Shown here: piece after piece, positions 32,525 to 45,399 of the stretch
Layout: each line of letters begins with the position of its first letter
Numbering within the stretch: the first letter of the stretch is position 1
From: Neoarius graeffei
Lineage: Eukaryota > Chordata > Actinopteri > Siluriformes > Ariidae
Assembly (NCBI RefSeq): GCF_027579695.1
Contig: NC_083589.1
Span: 34,558,835-34,622,834, forward strand
DNA length: 64,000 nt
Direction of reading: 5' to 3'
Notes under the pieces: generated by a model
What the model saw: only the letters and a program-made list of their open reading frames with translations
What the model was told of the DNA's origin: nothing
The model's database searches: none
Position numbers and translations under genes: made by a program

Positions 32525-33397
32525 AGCTGTGTTGATCTGCATAGGTGAACAGACAGAGACAGACAGCCTTCCTTTAGTATTATAGATTGCCACTGAAAGT
32601 CATATTGCAGCATGTTGGATGGAAGTAATGCTGAAATCAGTGCCAACAGCCACAAGCTTGTCACTGGTAGAACAGCCCCAAAACACATCGACATTAGACA
32701 CTGATAGCCAGCCAAGTGCAATATATTCCAAGAATAGATGAAGGATATCCCAGAGGGAAATGCAAGCAAAGCAGAGAGTAAAGGTTTGGGCTACCAAAAT
32801 TACCCATGCAGTTCCTTATGCTATCCTTGCTACTGTATATGCCAATATGACAATCAACTGGTCTCGCTATGCATACTGGTCTGTAACTGTACATAAAATA
32901 GCCCAATATTTATCTAATAGTTGCCTGTAATATGCAACCAGTTTAGCTAACGTTTGCTCACTACCACCTGCTGCTACCTGCTGAATGTAATACCCAAGTT
33001 AAGCTAGAATAGCTAGCTAGCATTAAAATAGCCCAGGAAGTTGTGGGCAAATACACATCAAACTTAGTAAACAACAGCAAAGCATAACAACAAACTCATC
33101 TTACCTTCATATGGTCCACTAAAAAAAAAAAAATCCATGTAGTACAATGTTCTTTTGTGTAAAGCTGACATCTCGCTGGCTAGGTCCTTTCTTGAAAGAG
33201 ATTTAGCTGATCAAATGTTATCCTGCGCTAACATTAGCTAACTTTGCTGCTCCAAGTTACACACATTGACCAACATTAATTAACTTAAACTTACTTCTAA
33301 TTTGTTCATTGTTTTCTTAAGACATTTTTTTCCTGTCATTATTCCTGTCACCTGTCTTGATAAAATCATTACACAGTCATCATCTCTGCTGAACCCA
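32525..33397. other. intergenic, no recognised feature
   Basis: Contains short GCTAGC/TTAGCTAA-rich stretches and a poly(A) run near 33121. No gene or repeat boundary was recognised. Confidence 0.45.
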
Positions 33398-33741
33398 CAG
33401 TACCAGTCAAAAGTTTGGACTCACCTACTTATTCATTGTTTTTTTCTGTATTTTGACTATTTTCTATATTGTAAAACAATACTTAATACATTAAAACTAT
33501 GAACTAACATATGGACCATATATGGAATTATGACAAAAAGATGTTATAAAAAACAAAACAAAATACATTTCATATTTTAGATTCTTCAAAGTTGCCAGTG
33601 TTTACCTTGATGACACACTATTGGCATTATCTTAACCAGCTTCATGTGGGAGTCACCTGGAATGCTTTTCAATTAACAGGTGTACCTCATCAAAAGGCAA
33701 TTAGTGCAGTTTCTTGCCGCCTTAATGTGTCCGAGGTCACA

Positions 33742-34115
33742 ATCTCATCTCATTATCTCTAGCCGCTTTATCCTGTTCTACAGGGTCGCAGGCAAGCTGG
33801 AGCCTATCCCAGCTGACTACGGGCGAAAGGTGGGGTACACCCTGGATAAGTCGCCAGGTCATCACAGGGCTGACACATAGACACAGACAACCATTCACAC
33901 TCACATTCACACCTACGGTCAATTTAGAGTCACCGGTTAACCTAACCTGCATGTCTTTGGACTGTGGGGGAAACCGGAGCACCCGGAGGAAACCCACGCG
34001 GACACAGGGAGAACAGGCAAACTCCACACAGAAAGGCCCTCGCCGGCCACAGGGCTCGAACCCAGACCTTCTTGCTGTGAGGTGACAGCGCTAACCACTA
34101 CACCACCGTGCTGCC
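33742..34115 (-). mobile_element. V-SINE/Mermaid-type SINE
   Basis: Full-length reverse copy with direct repeats CGAGGTCACA (33732-33741 and 34116-34125). It interrupts the Tc1-type MITE. Confidence 0.92.
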
Positions 34116-34156
34116 CGAGGTCACAGTTATTAATAATAATAATAATAAGAAGAAGA

Positions 34157-34528
34157 ATCCATCCATTATCTGTAGCCGCTTATCCTGTCCCACAAGGTCG
34201 CAGGCAAGCTGGAGCCTATCCCAGCTGACTATGGGCGAAAGGCGGGGTACACCCTGGACAAGTCGCCAGGTCATCACAGGGCTGACACATAGACACAGAC
34301 AACCATTCATGCTTACATTCACACCTACGGTCAATTTAGAGCCAGCAATTAGCCTAACCTGTATGCCTTTGGACTGCTGGGGAAACCGGAGCACCCGGAG
34401 GAAACCCACACAGACACGGGGAGAACATGCAAACTCCACACAGAAAGGCCCTCACCAGCTGCTGGGCTCAAACCCAGGACCTTCTTGCTGTTAGGTGACA
34501 GTGCTAACCACTACACCACCGTGCCGCC
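34157..34528 (-). mobile_element. V-SINE/Mermaid-type SINE (GGATGGAT-tailed variant)
   Basis: Reverse copy only 41 bp from the previous one. Its tail (CGGCTACAGATAATGGATGG) resembles those of the copies at 1490 and 45016, unlike the GATGAGAT-tailed copies. AAT repeats flank it on both sides. Confidence 0.9.
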
Positions 34529-34706
34529 ATAATAATAATAATAATACAGTAAATAGCTCTATTCCACAACTGTAGTAATCCATATTATGCTCAACTAAGT
34601 GAAGAGAAACGACATCCATAATTAACACAAGAAATGTCTTTTAATGAATACAAAGAAGGAAAAACCATTTAATTAATAGATGCATCCAAACCTTTGACTA
34701 CCACTG

Positions 34707-35931
34707 CATGTAATTATGTAAGACGTAAGTCAGCTGCTCCCTGGGTGGAGTTTCTGTTTGGATTTTATATCTGTCTATCCAGATGAAAAGCGCTATGATT
34801 GTAATCCAGTCAGACTCATCCCAGTTTACCCTGTATTGTTTAAGTTATTTAACCTGATTTAGGAAAAAAAAAGTATCTGTCTTCATAATCCAGAAATTAG
34901 TGTATTTAAATAAGCCCCCAAAATAGTCCTATAGTCGCCAAAAAAAAAATGGATCTGTCTCGATAATCCAGAAATAAGTGTACTTAAAGTCACTCACATC
35001 TTATGTTGGAGAGAGGCACAATACAAGCCCTCATAAATATCTCCCTCTATCAACCCAAACAAGCGAAATAGGTTTTGATAATGCACTACTGCCTATTTCA
35101 TAATAAACAGTTTGACCGTGTCACGTTATATCTGAGTACTGTCTCAGAACTATGTAAAAGAATCAAAAGAATTAAAACTAAAATTTCAAGTTGGTTACTC
35201 AACAAACAAACAAACAAAAAATTCCACTCAGTAGGGGTTGCATTAATACTAATTTGTACTAATAGATGAGTACAAATTAGAGTGCAAAATGAGTACAGAT
35301 TATACAAATTAATACTAATTTGTACTAATAGATGAGTATTTCAAAAATATAGTTGACTAGTTGTCTTTTCTATCATTAATGCGAGTATAGGACTACTATT
35401 TTGGGGGCTTATTTAGTTGCACAGCAATGAACACATCAAACTACACTTCAGTTAACAGCCATACACAGATTACAACTTAAACAGCCAGGTTCAGTGCTTT
35501 TTTACGAATGAAAGTAACAATGAAACTAACACAATGAAAGTAAATAAATTGATGCGATATGTACAAAATAGTAAACTGATCATATTTTACTATTTAAGCA
35601 CATACTAGTTCTTAAAATGAGCTGGTGTTAATGAGCTGATGGCTTTGCTGAAATACTTGATTCTGAGATTGCAATTATATTTATGACATTTGGCAGATCC
35701 CCTTATCCATAGCAGTGGACAGAAGTGCTTTGAAGTTTCGGGTTCACTTGCTAAGGGACTATGAGTATTATTGACAGCGAACAGTTTGGCATGGAAACTC
35801 CTTATAGTTTAACACTGATAAAAAACCCTAGCATCATGATGGATGGAACATGCAGTGCTATAGCAGGGTCTGGGATGTATCTCCGTTACATACTACTCTG
35901 GACTCAGTACATCCCAAGATGAGTATGGATC
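34707..35931. other. intergenic; direct repeat at 35248-35338
   Basis: A segment TACTAATTTGTACTAATAGA occurs twice (near 35250 and 35310) in AT-rich sequence. Nothing else was recognised. Confidence 0.45.
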
Positions 35932-36064
35932 GGGCCTGGCTCTGTGGGGGCCAGAGTGGGCCTGGCCCACCCAATCACAAGGCTGGCCCACCCACCCGAG
36001 GGTAAGAGAGAAAAAAAAAATCTTCCTGGCCCATCCTGTTAGTGAGAGCTTGAGCCGGCCCCGG
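35932..36064. mobile_element. 133-bp hAT-like MITE
   Basis: An 8-bp duplication TATGGATC lies at 35924-35931 and 36065-36072. The ends GGGCCTGGCTCTGTGG and, reverse-complemented, CCGGGGCCGGCTCAAGC are imperfect inverted repeats. The interior repeats GGCCTGGCCCACCCA-type units. Confidence 0.65.
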
Positions 36065-36361
36065 TATGGATCATATTTTTTGAGCTGGCATGCTCCACTG
36101 ATCAGACTCTAAACTAGGTGAGTGGGATCTTGCACAGTCAAGCCTATAGACTTGGCTTCATCTAATCTGAAATATTTTCAGACTAATAAGTTATGTTTAG
36201 CTCCTTTCTTTGTTATTTTTACCACATCACATTCCAACAGTTTTTACGAGTGAATGTATTCACTGACCAGTCTACAACTAAGTAACTCCTAATACACTGA
36301 GTATTATACACAGTTAGGTGAATCATAGATCCTTTTGGCTACAAAGGGCATTTACAGTATT

Positions 36362-36734
36362 TCTTCATTAATTCATTGGTTCATCTTCAGTAACTGCTTT
36401 ATTCTGTTCAGGTTGTGGTGGTACTTGAGCCTACTGGGAACACTGGACGTGAGGTGGGAATACACCCTGGATGGAATGGTTGTGCAGTTGGTAGCATTGC
36501 GGCCTCACAATCCTGGAAAGCTGTATAGTCCATGTTATAGATTTAACAAGCTTATATGTCTGTACATTGATTGATATAAAGCAAATACTTGTATATATGA
36601 CATATACCATTTGAATCTAAAGAAGTGCAAGTTCGTATACTGGTGATGCTGTGATCATCCATTTTGATTTGAGATCACTTGCTCTGTGCAGGGTTGAGGA
36701 GAACTTCCTGAGTTTATGTTAAGGAATTCCTAGT

Positions 36735-36775
<41 letters not shown>

Positions 36776-36870
36776 TGGTGCCCTGCAATGGACTAGAGTT
36801 CTGTCCAAGGTGTATCCCAGTCTCACAGCCTGGGGTTCTTGGGATAGGCTCCGATAAAGCAGCAGGGACA
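36362..36870. mobile_element. old, degenerate V-SINE-type remnants with a (TG)n tract
   Basis: TGGTGGTACTTGAGCCTACT (near 36416) and TGCCCTGCAATGGACTAGAG followed by GGGATAGGCTCCGATAAAGC (36778-36861) are diverged versions of the SINE core and tail. A (TG)n lies at 36738-36771. Divergence is much greater than in the Mermaid-type copies. Confidence 0.55.
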
Positions 36871-36984
36871 CACCATTAAAAAAGGCCAACCAGGCAAATG
36901 TTTGGGGGCCCACCAAAGATGAGAAAAGGGGCCCCTAATGGTCAGTTATATTGATACATTTTGCAATGATAACTATAAACCCCC

Positions 36985-37296
36985 TGTGGCAGCAGGGGCG
37001 TGGTCAAGCGTCGGTCTGTGACCGGAGGGCGGAGTCAGGGAAGGTAAGTGGCAGAATCACTGCACCTGATGTCAGTTAACCTGTGTTTGTGTGTCTTCCC
37101 CAGTGACCGCACCCTATATAACAAGAGAGAGAGCAGAGGAAGGGAGCTCTTTCCCCAACCAGACGACTGATGTGTGTGTGTGTGTGTGTGTGTGTATGTG
37201 ACTGGGAGATTGAAAAGCTGAAAATAAAGAACTTTTTGAAACTCAGTTCTGGCTTGCCGTACTTCTGTGCTCCACCCACCCGCTCAAAGTCCTACA
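36985..37296 (+). repeat. left LTR of the Ty3/gypsy fossil
   Basis: Begins TGTGGCAGCAGGGG and ends CTCAAAGTCCTACA, with the TG...CA termini of LTRs. It holds a TATATAAC box-like motif near 37114, a (TG)n tract and an AATAAAG motif near 37224. Confidence 0.88.
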
Positions 37297-39280
37297 GTGG
37301 TGCTGTAACCCGGGAAGGAGCACAGAGGAGAACAGCCCCATGGAGTCCTCCCCCTTCGCGGACCTGATCCACGCCCTCGCCACGGCCCAACAGAGCCAGC
37401 ACCAGGCGCTGGTCACCCTCCGAAAGGAGCAAGCGCAAAGGTTCGAGGCCCTGGTGCTGGCTCAACAGGAAGATCGTCAAGCGTTCCGGCACCTCCTTGC
37501 GTCGGCGGGGTCCACCACCTCCACCGCCGCGGGCCCTCCCCACCTCACCCTAACGAAGATGGGCCCACATGATGACTCTGAAGCCTTCCTAGTGCTCTTC
37601 GAGCAAGCAGCAGAGGCCTGGGGCTGGCCAGTGGAACAGCGCGCGGCGTGCCTCCTCCCCCTGCTAATGGGCGAGGTGCAGCTGGCCGCGCTACAGCTCC
37701 CCACCGACAGGGGAGCCAGGACACCTCCAGCATCAGTGCTCGGCAATGGAGGTGGGTGTGGTGGTCCGGATCCCCGATGTGCCAGGAACCGCCCTCGATC
37801 GGGCCGGAGCGTATCGCATACCGGTGAGTGTCCAAGGGGATACGTATCAGGCTTTGGTGGACTCTGGCTGCAATCAGACCTCAATCCACCAAAGCCTGGC
37901 GCAAGACGAGGCATTGGGGGGAGCACAATTGGTGAAGGTGTTGTGTGTGCACAGGGATGTTCACAACTACCCTTTAGTGTCAGTCCACATTCTATTTTGA
38001 GGGGAAAAATTTAGCGTAAAGGCTGCGGTTAATCCACGCCTTACCCACTCAATAATTTTGGGGACTGATTGGCCGGGATTTGGGGAGTTAATGACTCATT
38101 TAGTGAAGAGTGGGTCCTGCCATAGTTCAGCAGGGGGAGGTCCCGGTGTGGCATTGGTGGGAGCAGCTGTCACAGAGCCGTCTACGTCATCTCCGTGTCA
38201 GAGTGAGGAGGAGCAGCAGGCTCTTCCTCCCTCTCTTGGGGAATCCCTCGCGGATTTCCCGTTAGAGCAGTCACGAGATGAGACTCTGCGGCATGCGTTT
38301 GACCAAGTGAGAGTAATCGATGGTCAAACGCTCCAGCCAAACGCCACCCCGTCGTTCCCCTATTTCTCCATTATGAAGGATAGATTATACCGAGTGACGC
38401 AGGACACTCAGACTAAGGAGCCAATCACACAACTTTTGATCCCAAAGAGCCGCCGGGAATTGATATTCCAGGCGGCTCACTTTAATCCCATGGCTGGACA
38501 CTTGGGGCAGGATAAGACACTAGCCCGAATAATGGCCCGGTTCTATTGGCCAAGGATTCGTGGCGATGTCCGTAGGTGGTGTACGGCATGCCGCAAATGC
38601 CAGTTAGTAAATCCAGCGGCCATTCCAAAAGCGCCTTTGCGCCCTCTGCCATTAATCCAGACCCTGTTCGAAAGAATTGGGATGGATCTCGTCCGGCCGT
38701 CAGATCAGTCAACACGAGGATATCGCTTTATTTTAGTTCTGGTGGACTATGCAACGCGATACCCTGAAGCAGTGCCTCTTCGCAATATCTCAGCACGCAG
38801 TATTGCGGAAGCACTCTTCCACGTCATCTCCCGAGTCGGAATCCCCAAAGAGATTCTGACTGATCAAGACACTTTGTTTATGTCACGCACACTGCGCGAA
38901 CTGTATGGGTTACTGGGAATTAAGCCGATCCGCACCAGCGTTTATCACCCACAAATGGACGGCTTAGTTGAACAGTTCAATCGCAAGATAGAGAAAGAGT
39001 GCCTAGCCATCAAGTGGGCGGTCCTCGCCCTCCGCTACTACCTGCTGGGACGCCCTTTCACCCTCTGTTCGGACCACGCACCCCTCCAGTGGCTCCACCA
39101 CATGAAGGATGCCAATGCGCGGATCACTAGTTGGTATCTGGCACTCCAGCCCTTTAACTTCAAGGTGATCCACAGGCCGGGGGCGCAGATGGTCGTGGCG
39201 GACTTCCTCTCCCGTCAAGGGGGTGGGGAGTCGGCTGCAGGCCGGACAGCTGCCCGGCCTGAGTCGGGCGGTGGGGGGTA

Positions 39281-39583
39281 TGTGGCAGCGGGGCGTGGTC
39301 AAGCGTCGGTCTGTGACCGGAGGGCAGAGTCAGGGAAGGTAAGTGGCAGAATCACTGCACCTGATGTCAGTTAACCTGTGTTTGTGTGTCTTCCCCAGTG
39401 ACTGTGCCCTACATAACGAGAGAGAGAGCAGAGGAAGGGAGTTCTTGCCCCAACCAGACGACTGATGTGTGTGCGCGTGTCTGTGTGACTGGGAGATTGA
39501 AAAGCTGAAAATAAAGATATTTTTGAAACTCAGTTCTGGCTTACTGTACTTCTGTGCTCCACCCACCCGCTCAAACTCCTACA
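39281..39583 (+). repeat. right LTR of the Ty3/gypsy fossil
   Basis: Begins TGTGGCAGCGGGGC and ends CTCAAACTCCTACA. It is collinear with the left LTR but has a shorter TG-rich tract. Confidence 0.88.
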
Positions 39584-40089
39584 CCCCCTTAAACCTCCCA
39601 TAAAGGCATTATATATAGGCATATCAGGTGAAAATTCAAATTCAATCCAAAGTGTTTAAAACGACTCTCAGTGAATTCAGAGTTGAATACAGAGCAACAT
39701 ACTTTTTACAGTATTAAAATGTTTATCTGTTCTTGAGATATTGCAAATTAAAGATTGGAAAAAAAAGGCTTAATTTTCAGAAAACTGCTGTAATATTCTG
39801 TATGAGGATCACATGGTCCAAAATGGGCCTCATTAACCAATGAGATCAAATGTTTTTTCATAATAACTTTTTTTTAAAGACATTTACATGGAAATTGCAG
39901 GCACATAGATGGTTGGATACTGAATACAAAGTTTGAAAAATTAATAAAAACAATGTATTCAAATTAGTATTAATTATGCTAATTAGGTAAAACATTAAAT
40001 TGAAGCACTCAATAAAAAAATTATAAAAGATTATTTCTAATACCCTCTTTGTGCTCTGAAGGCCTTTGTAGTTCTCAAAACTCAGGCCT

Positions 40090-41240
40090 AGAGTAGAGTG
40101 GGGTAATACGCCCCCGTGGGGTAAAAGGCCCCCGGCCTGTTTTACTCAAAATAACCACCAGATGGCGCAAAGTTACATTTCTATTGTTGCTATGGACTGG
40201 CTTGACAACGGGGATATACAAATATCCACTGTGGATCGCATATCAGCAACGCAGCGGAGAGAAATCAAATTTCATGGTAAGTGATATAATTTTCAGATAT
40301 CAGTAAAACTGTATTTAGATAGCTGCTATTTTGTCAGATATCACAGCTGTGTATGTGGTATGAGTAGACAAGTCAGTACGTTTAAAAAAAATACATTAGG
40401 TATAAAAAGTTAAATCACATTTTGAAAGTAAGACCCTTTTTTGTAAAAGTGTAGTCTGTCGGGTAAAACGCCCCCTTAATGGCAGGGTAAATGGCCCCCA
40501 GGGGGCATCGTTTCCTTTTATCATAATTAGAGTGGGGGAAAAAGCCCCCCTGAAGGAAAATTCAGTTTTTCTCCAAGTTGAAATGAACCATGTGTTTAGT
40601 TTTAATCATAGTTTTTGACAACAGTGACATGAACAATAATGCCACCTAAAGTTTGCCTAAAGTTAATACGTATTTTTTTTTTTTTTTTAACAAAAACAAA
40701 CATTGTGCCAAGGGGGCCTTTTACACCCCCCCCCCCCCCCCAAGTGGGGTAAAAGGCCCCCTGAGGTGGGGCAATAGGCCCCCTCACTCAAAAAAACAAG
40801 AAAATATCCCTGAATTAATGAATAGCTTGTTCTTTGTTAATTCATGTTCAATCCACACAAAATTATATTGAAATTAAAATGCGAAATATAATAAAATAAT
40901 GCATCTATTCATTAATTCAGGGATATTTTCTTGTTTCTTTCACATTATAGGCTTAAGTAAACACTTTTGCTATCCAAACAGCTTTTTCTGAGTGAGGGGG
41001 CCTATTGCCCCACCTCAGGGGGCCTTTTACCCCACTGGGGGGGTAAAAGGCCCCCTTGGCACAATGTTTGTTTTTGTTAAAAAAAAAATTAAGTATTAAC
41101 TTTAGGCAAACTTTAGATGGCATTATTGTTCATGTCACTGTTGTCAAAAACTATGATTAAAATAACACATGGTTCATTTCAACTTGGAGAAAAACTGAAT
41201 TTTCCTTAAGGGGGGCTTTTTCCCCCACTCTACTCTACTA
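40090..41240. mobile_element. foldback element with GGGGTAAAAGGCCCC runs
   Basis: The outer ends TAGAGTAGAGTGGGG (40091) and CCCCACTCTACTCTA (to about 41239) are inverted. Inner arms of about 290-340 bp (about 40525-40825 and 40900-41230) are complementary, with long runs such as C16 near 40725 and repeated GGGGTAAAAGGCCCCC. No open frame of note was seen. The C16 and T19 homopolymers make the local assembly uncertain. Confidence 0.8.
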
Positions 41241-41886
41241 GTGTTTATATTCAAGAATATAAATAATATTCACAGCTTTCAAGGCAAACCTTGAAAACAC
41301 TGTGTGATCCACATCCAATAAACAATTCCAATTAATAGAACTGAAATTGACATTCGCGTTTCTGACTTCTGTTTTTTTAAATATTGTTCTGACCACTAAG
41401 ATCTCAATATTTTTCATCAAAACAACTACAGTTATCTTCTAAAATACTTATTTATTTACATGAATTAATTTGATTTGAAAAAATAAGTAAAGCTATGAAA
41501 ACTCACTTCAGAGTCTCCTGTGAATCATAACATCAAAACTAGCTGACGGAAAATTTTGCTGAATACTTCATCAGAAACAGTGAGAGCTCGAGAACATCCC
41601 TAGAAAAGTTATCTGATTGATATTCACAAGTAATCCGGTCGGAAACCGATCAGGAGAGAGAGAGAGAGAGAGCCTGACCGCTTTCCCGTGACTCAAAAAG
41701 CACCGGCAGTTTCCCGACGTCACACGAGCAGAGTTGTACCGAATTCAACCTGCCGTTACTCTCAAAGTACTGAACAGATCTTGACGAGATACATTTCTTT
41801 GAAAAGCAGAGATTATAAGCTTTTTAATGATCACATTCACAATAGAAAATATTGAAGAGTTAAGCAACGACAGATTTGGAAACTTA
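41241..41886. other. intergenic, (GA)n at 41655-41674
   Basis: No gene was recognised. A short GA microsatellite is present. Confidence 0.5.
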
Positions 41887-43492
41887 CAGTGGTGCTTGAA
41901 AGTTTGTGAACCCTGTAGAATTGTCTATATTTCTGCATAAATATGACCTAAAACATCACCAGATTTTCACACAAGTCCTAACAGTAGATAAAGAGAACCC
42001 AGTTAAACAAATGAGACAAAAATATTATACTTGGTCATTTGTTTATTGAGGAAAATGATCCAATATTACATATCTGTGAGTGGCAAAAGTATGTGAACCT
42101 TTGCTTTCAGTATCTGGTGTGACCCCCTTGTGCAGCAATAACTGCAACTAAACGTTTCCGGTAACTGCTGATCAGTCCTGCACACCGGTTTGGAGGAATT
42201 TTAGCCCATTCCTCCGTACAGAACAGCTTCAACTCTGGGATGTTGGTGGGTTTCCTCACATGAACTGCTCACTTCAGGTCCTTCCATAACATTTCGATTG
42301 GATTAAGGTCAGGACTTTGACTTGGCCATTCCAAAACATTAACTTTATTCTTCTTTAACCATTCTTTGGTAGAACGACTTGTGTGCTTAGGGTCGTTGTC
42401 TTGCTGCATGACCCACTTTCTCTTGAGATTCAGTTCATGGACAGATGTCCTGACATTTTCCTTTAGAATTCACTGGTATAATTCAGAATTCATTGTTCCA
42501 TCAATGATGGCAAGCCATCCTGGCCCAGATGCAGCAAAACAGGCCCAAACCATGATACTACCATCACCGTGTTTCACAGATGGGATAAGGTTCTTATGCT
42601 GGAATGCAGTGTTTTCCTTTGTCCAAACATAAAGCTTCTCATTTAAACCAAAAAGTTCTATTTTGGTCTCATCTTTCCACAAGACATTTTTTCCAATAGC
42701 CTTCTGGTTTGTCCACATGATCTTTAGTAAACTGCAGACAAGCAGCAATGTTCTTTTTGGAGAGCAGTGGCTTTCTCCTTGCAACCCTGCCGTACACACC
42801 ATTGTTGTTCAGTGTTCTCCTGATGGTGGACTCATGAACCTTAACATTAGCCAATGTGAGAGAGGTCTTCAGTTGCTTAGAAGTTACCCTGGGGTCCTTT
42901 GTGACCTCGTCGACTATTACACGCCTTGCTCTTGGAGTGATCTTTGTTGGTCAACCACTCCTGGGGAAGGTAACAATGGTCTTGAATTTCCTCCATTTGT
43001 ATACAATCTGTCTGACTGTGGATTGGTGGAGTCCAAACTCTTTAGAGATGGTTTTGTAACCTTTCCAGCCTCATGAGCATCAACAACGCTTTTTCTGAGG
43101 TCCTCAGAAATCTCCTTTGTTCGTTCCATGATACACTTCCACAAACATGTTGTGAAGATCAGACTTTGATAGATCCCTGTTCTTTAAATAAAACAGGGTG
43201 CCCACTCACCTGATTGTCATTCCATTGATTGAAAACACCTGACTCTATTTTCACCTTCAAATTAACTGCTAATCCTAGAGGTTCACATACTTTTGCCACT
43301 CACAGATATGTAATATTGGATCATTTTCCTCAATAAACAAATGACCAAGTATAATATTTTTGTCTCATTTGTTTAACTGGGTTCTCTTTGTCTACTTTTA
43401 GGACTTGTGTGAAAATCTGATGATGTTTTAGGCCATATTTCTGCAGAAATATAGACAATTCTAAAGGGTTCACAAACTTTCAAGCACCACTG
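41887..43492 (-). mobile_element. Tc1-like transposon, reverse orientation
   Basis: TA flanks (41885-41886 and 43493-43494). The inverted repeats of about 200 bp begin CAGTGGTGCTTGAAAGTTTG. 1,606 bp. A second copy of the same family lies at 53452-56339 in the opposite orientation. Confidence 0.94.
42110..43129 (-). pseudogene. Tc1-like transposase, frameshifted
   Basis: On the - strand MERTKEISEDLRKSVVDAHE starts at 43129, loses frame after EAGK, and continues as SLTLANVKVHESTIRRTLNN and HVDKPEGYWKK. Frameshifts recur near 42690 (before the first catalytic Asp region) and 42480. C-terminal motifs equivalent to [10 protein letters not shown] are present in shifted frames. At least three frameshifts and several stops. 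Confidence 0.88.
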
Positions 43493-43494
43493 TA

Positions 43495-44223
43495 GATGAG
43501 CGTCTGCATGCAGAATTTTCACAGCACAGCCAGCAAGCGTCTGATATGCCTACTATACAGTGCACCGTTGCTGCCACAGACACCTCCCCCCCCATGTGGG
43601 GCCCATTCTAGCTATCACATGACAACTGGATACCATTTGTGATAGCTACATGTAGCTGTTATATGCACAATCAATGTTGGGTATAAGCGTCAGTGCAATG
43701 AAACAAGCACTTTCTGGATCAGAAATGAAAGAAAAAAGAGAAGAGGAAGAAGAAAAACACCAGGACAGTGGTAAGTAGATATAATTACAATAAATAAATG
43801 CACCATGATTACTGTCTTGTGGCAAGAACTCTTAAAACACTTCTTTTCTAATCAGTTGACTTTTATTATTTGCTATTTACAAAATAACACAGTTAAACAT
43901 GCGGGCTACATAGAAAAAGTAAGTCATAAGGTCATTTAGGTTTGTTACATGTTTAGTTGACATCTGGGTACAGATAATTAATATACATTTATCACAACCT
44001 ATTTAAAGAAAGATGCATGATGTGATAAAGTGGAAAATTGTGTTTAAGACACCTTGATGGTTAAGTTAACTAGCTAATGTGTAGTAGATATGTTAGTTGA
44101 GCTTCATGCTGTGAGCCAATTAGTGAGTTAGGAAGCATAGTCTCATTTTAGAAATGACTTTTTGTCATCTAGCTTGTTGTGGATCCCAATATAGGTCAAT
44201 AGGGCTAGTATTTTCTCAATCTA
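43495..44223. other. intergenic, no recognised feature
   Basis: Includes a purine-rich stretch near 43720-43765. No gene or repeat boundary was recognised. Confidence 0.45.
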
Positions 44224-44343
44224 CAGTACCAGTCAAAAGTCTGGACACACCTACTCATTCATAGATTTTTCTGTATTTTGACTATTTTCTACATTGTAGA
44301 ACAACACTGAAGACATCAAAACTATGAAATAGCACATGGAACA

Positions 44344-44708
44344 TCTCATCTCATTATCTGTAGCCGCTTTGTCCTTCTACAGGGTCGCAGGCAAGCTGGA
44401 GCCTATCCCAGCTGACTACGGGCGAAAGGCGGGGTACACCCTGGACAAGTCGCCAGGTCATCACAGGGCCGACACAGACAACCATTCACACTCACATTCA
44501 CACCTACGGTCAATTTAGAGTCACCAGTTCACCTAACCTGCATGTCTTTGGACTGTGGGGGAAACCGGAGCACCCAGAGGAAACCCACGCGGACACGGGG
44601 AGAACATGCAAACTCCACACAGAAAGGCCCTCGCCGGCCATGGGACTCGAACCTGGACCTTCTTGCTGTGAGGCGGCAGCGCTAACCACTACACCACTGT
44701 GCCGCCCC
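44344..44708 (-). mobile_element. V-SINE/Mermaid-type SINE
   Basis: Reverse copy with perfect 12-bp direct repeats GCACATGGAACA (44332-44343 and 44709-44720). Confidence 0.94.
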
Positions 44709-45015
44709 GCACATGGAACAGATATGGAATTATATGGTAAACAAAGAAAATGTGGAAAAAAAACCAATATGTTTCATATTTTAGGTTCTTCAAATAGCTA
44801 ACGTTTACTCTGATGACGCTTTGTACACTATTGACATTATCTTAACCAGCTTCATGAGGGAGTCACCTGGAATGCTTTTCAATTAACAGGTGCCTCGTCA
44901 AAAGTTAATTAGTGCAATTTCTTGCTGCCTTAATGCATTTAAGATCAACAAACAGTAAATAGTAAATAATAAAAATACATCAAATAGCCCTATTTCACAA
45001 CTGTATATTATGTAT

Positions 45016-45399
45016 GGCGGCACGGTGGTGTAGTGGTTAGCACTGTCGCCTCACAGCAAGAAGGCTCTGGGTTCGAGCCCAGCGGCCGGCGAAGGCCTTT
45101 CTGTGTGGAGTTTTCATGTTCTCCCCATGTCCGCGTGGGTTTCCTCCGGGTGCTCCGGTTTCCCCCACAGTCCAAAGACATGCAGGTTAGGTTAACTGGT
45201 GACTCTAAATTGACCGTAGGTGTGAATACCGGAATGAGTGTGAATGGTTGTTTGTCTCTGTGTGTCAGCCCTGCGATGACCTGGCGACTTGTCCAGGGTG
45301 TACCCTGCCTCTCGCCCATAGTCAGCTAGGATAGGCTCCAGCTTGCCTGCGACCCTGTAGAACAGGATAAGCGGCTACAGGTAATGGATGGATGGATGG
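45016..45399 (+). mobile_element. V-SINE/Mermaid-type SINE (GGATGGAT tail)
   Basis: Forward copy with 11-bp direct repeats ATATTATGTAT (45005-45015 and 45400-45410). The tail is (GGAT)n. Confidence 0.94.

Larger units (their letters stand above)
33398..34706 (+). mobile_element. Tc1-type MITE split by two SINEs
   Basis: The left end is CAGTACCAGTCAAAAGTTTG. The right end is TCCAAACCTTTGACTACCAC, its imperfect complement. Without the SINEs it is about 500 bp. The same family occurs at 44224-45551 and 61537-61824. It has no coding capacity. Confidence 0.8.
36985..39583 (+). mobile_element. Ty3/gypsy LTR retrotransposon (fossil, broken)
   Basis: Two direct LTRs bound the element, with a 5-bp duplication CCCCC outside (36980-36984 and 39584-39588) and a purine-rich tract (GGCGGTGGGGGGTA) just before the right LTR. 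Parts recognised by pattern are a gag-like stretch (about 37340-37720), a retropepsin-like stretch with VDSGC (about 37745-38000), an integrase with HHCC-type zinc finger and core domain (about 38280-39000), and an RNase H-type stretch (about 39000-39230). The element is broken, with several breaks. By eye the two LTRs differ at roughly 5% of positions outside the microsatellite, so the insertion is fairly recent. Confidence 0.9.

Noticed and set aside
37292-37926. Long reverse-strand ORFs in the LTR element
   Set aside because: They are antisense to the gag- and protease-like stretches in GC-rich sequence, with no independent similarity.
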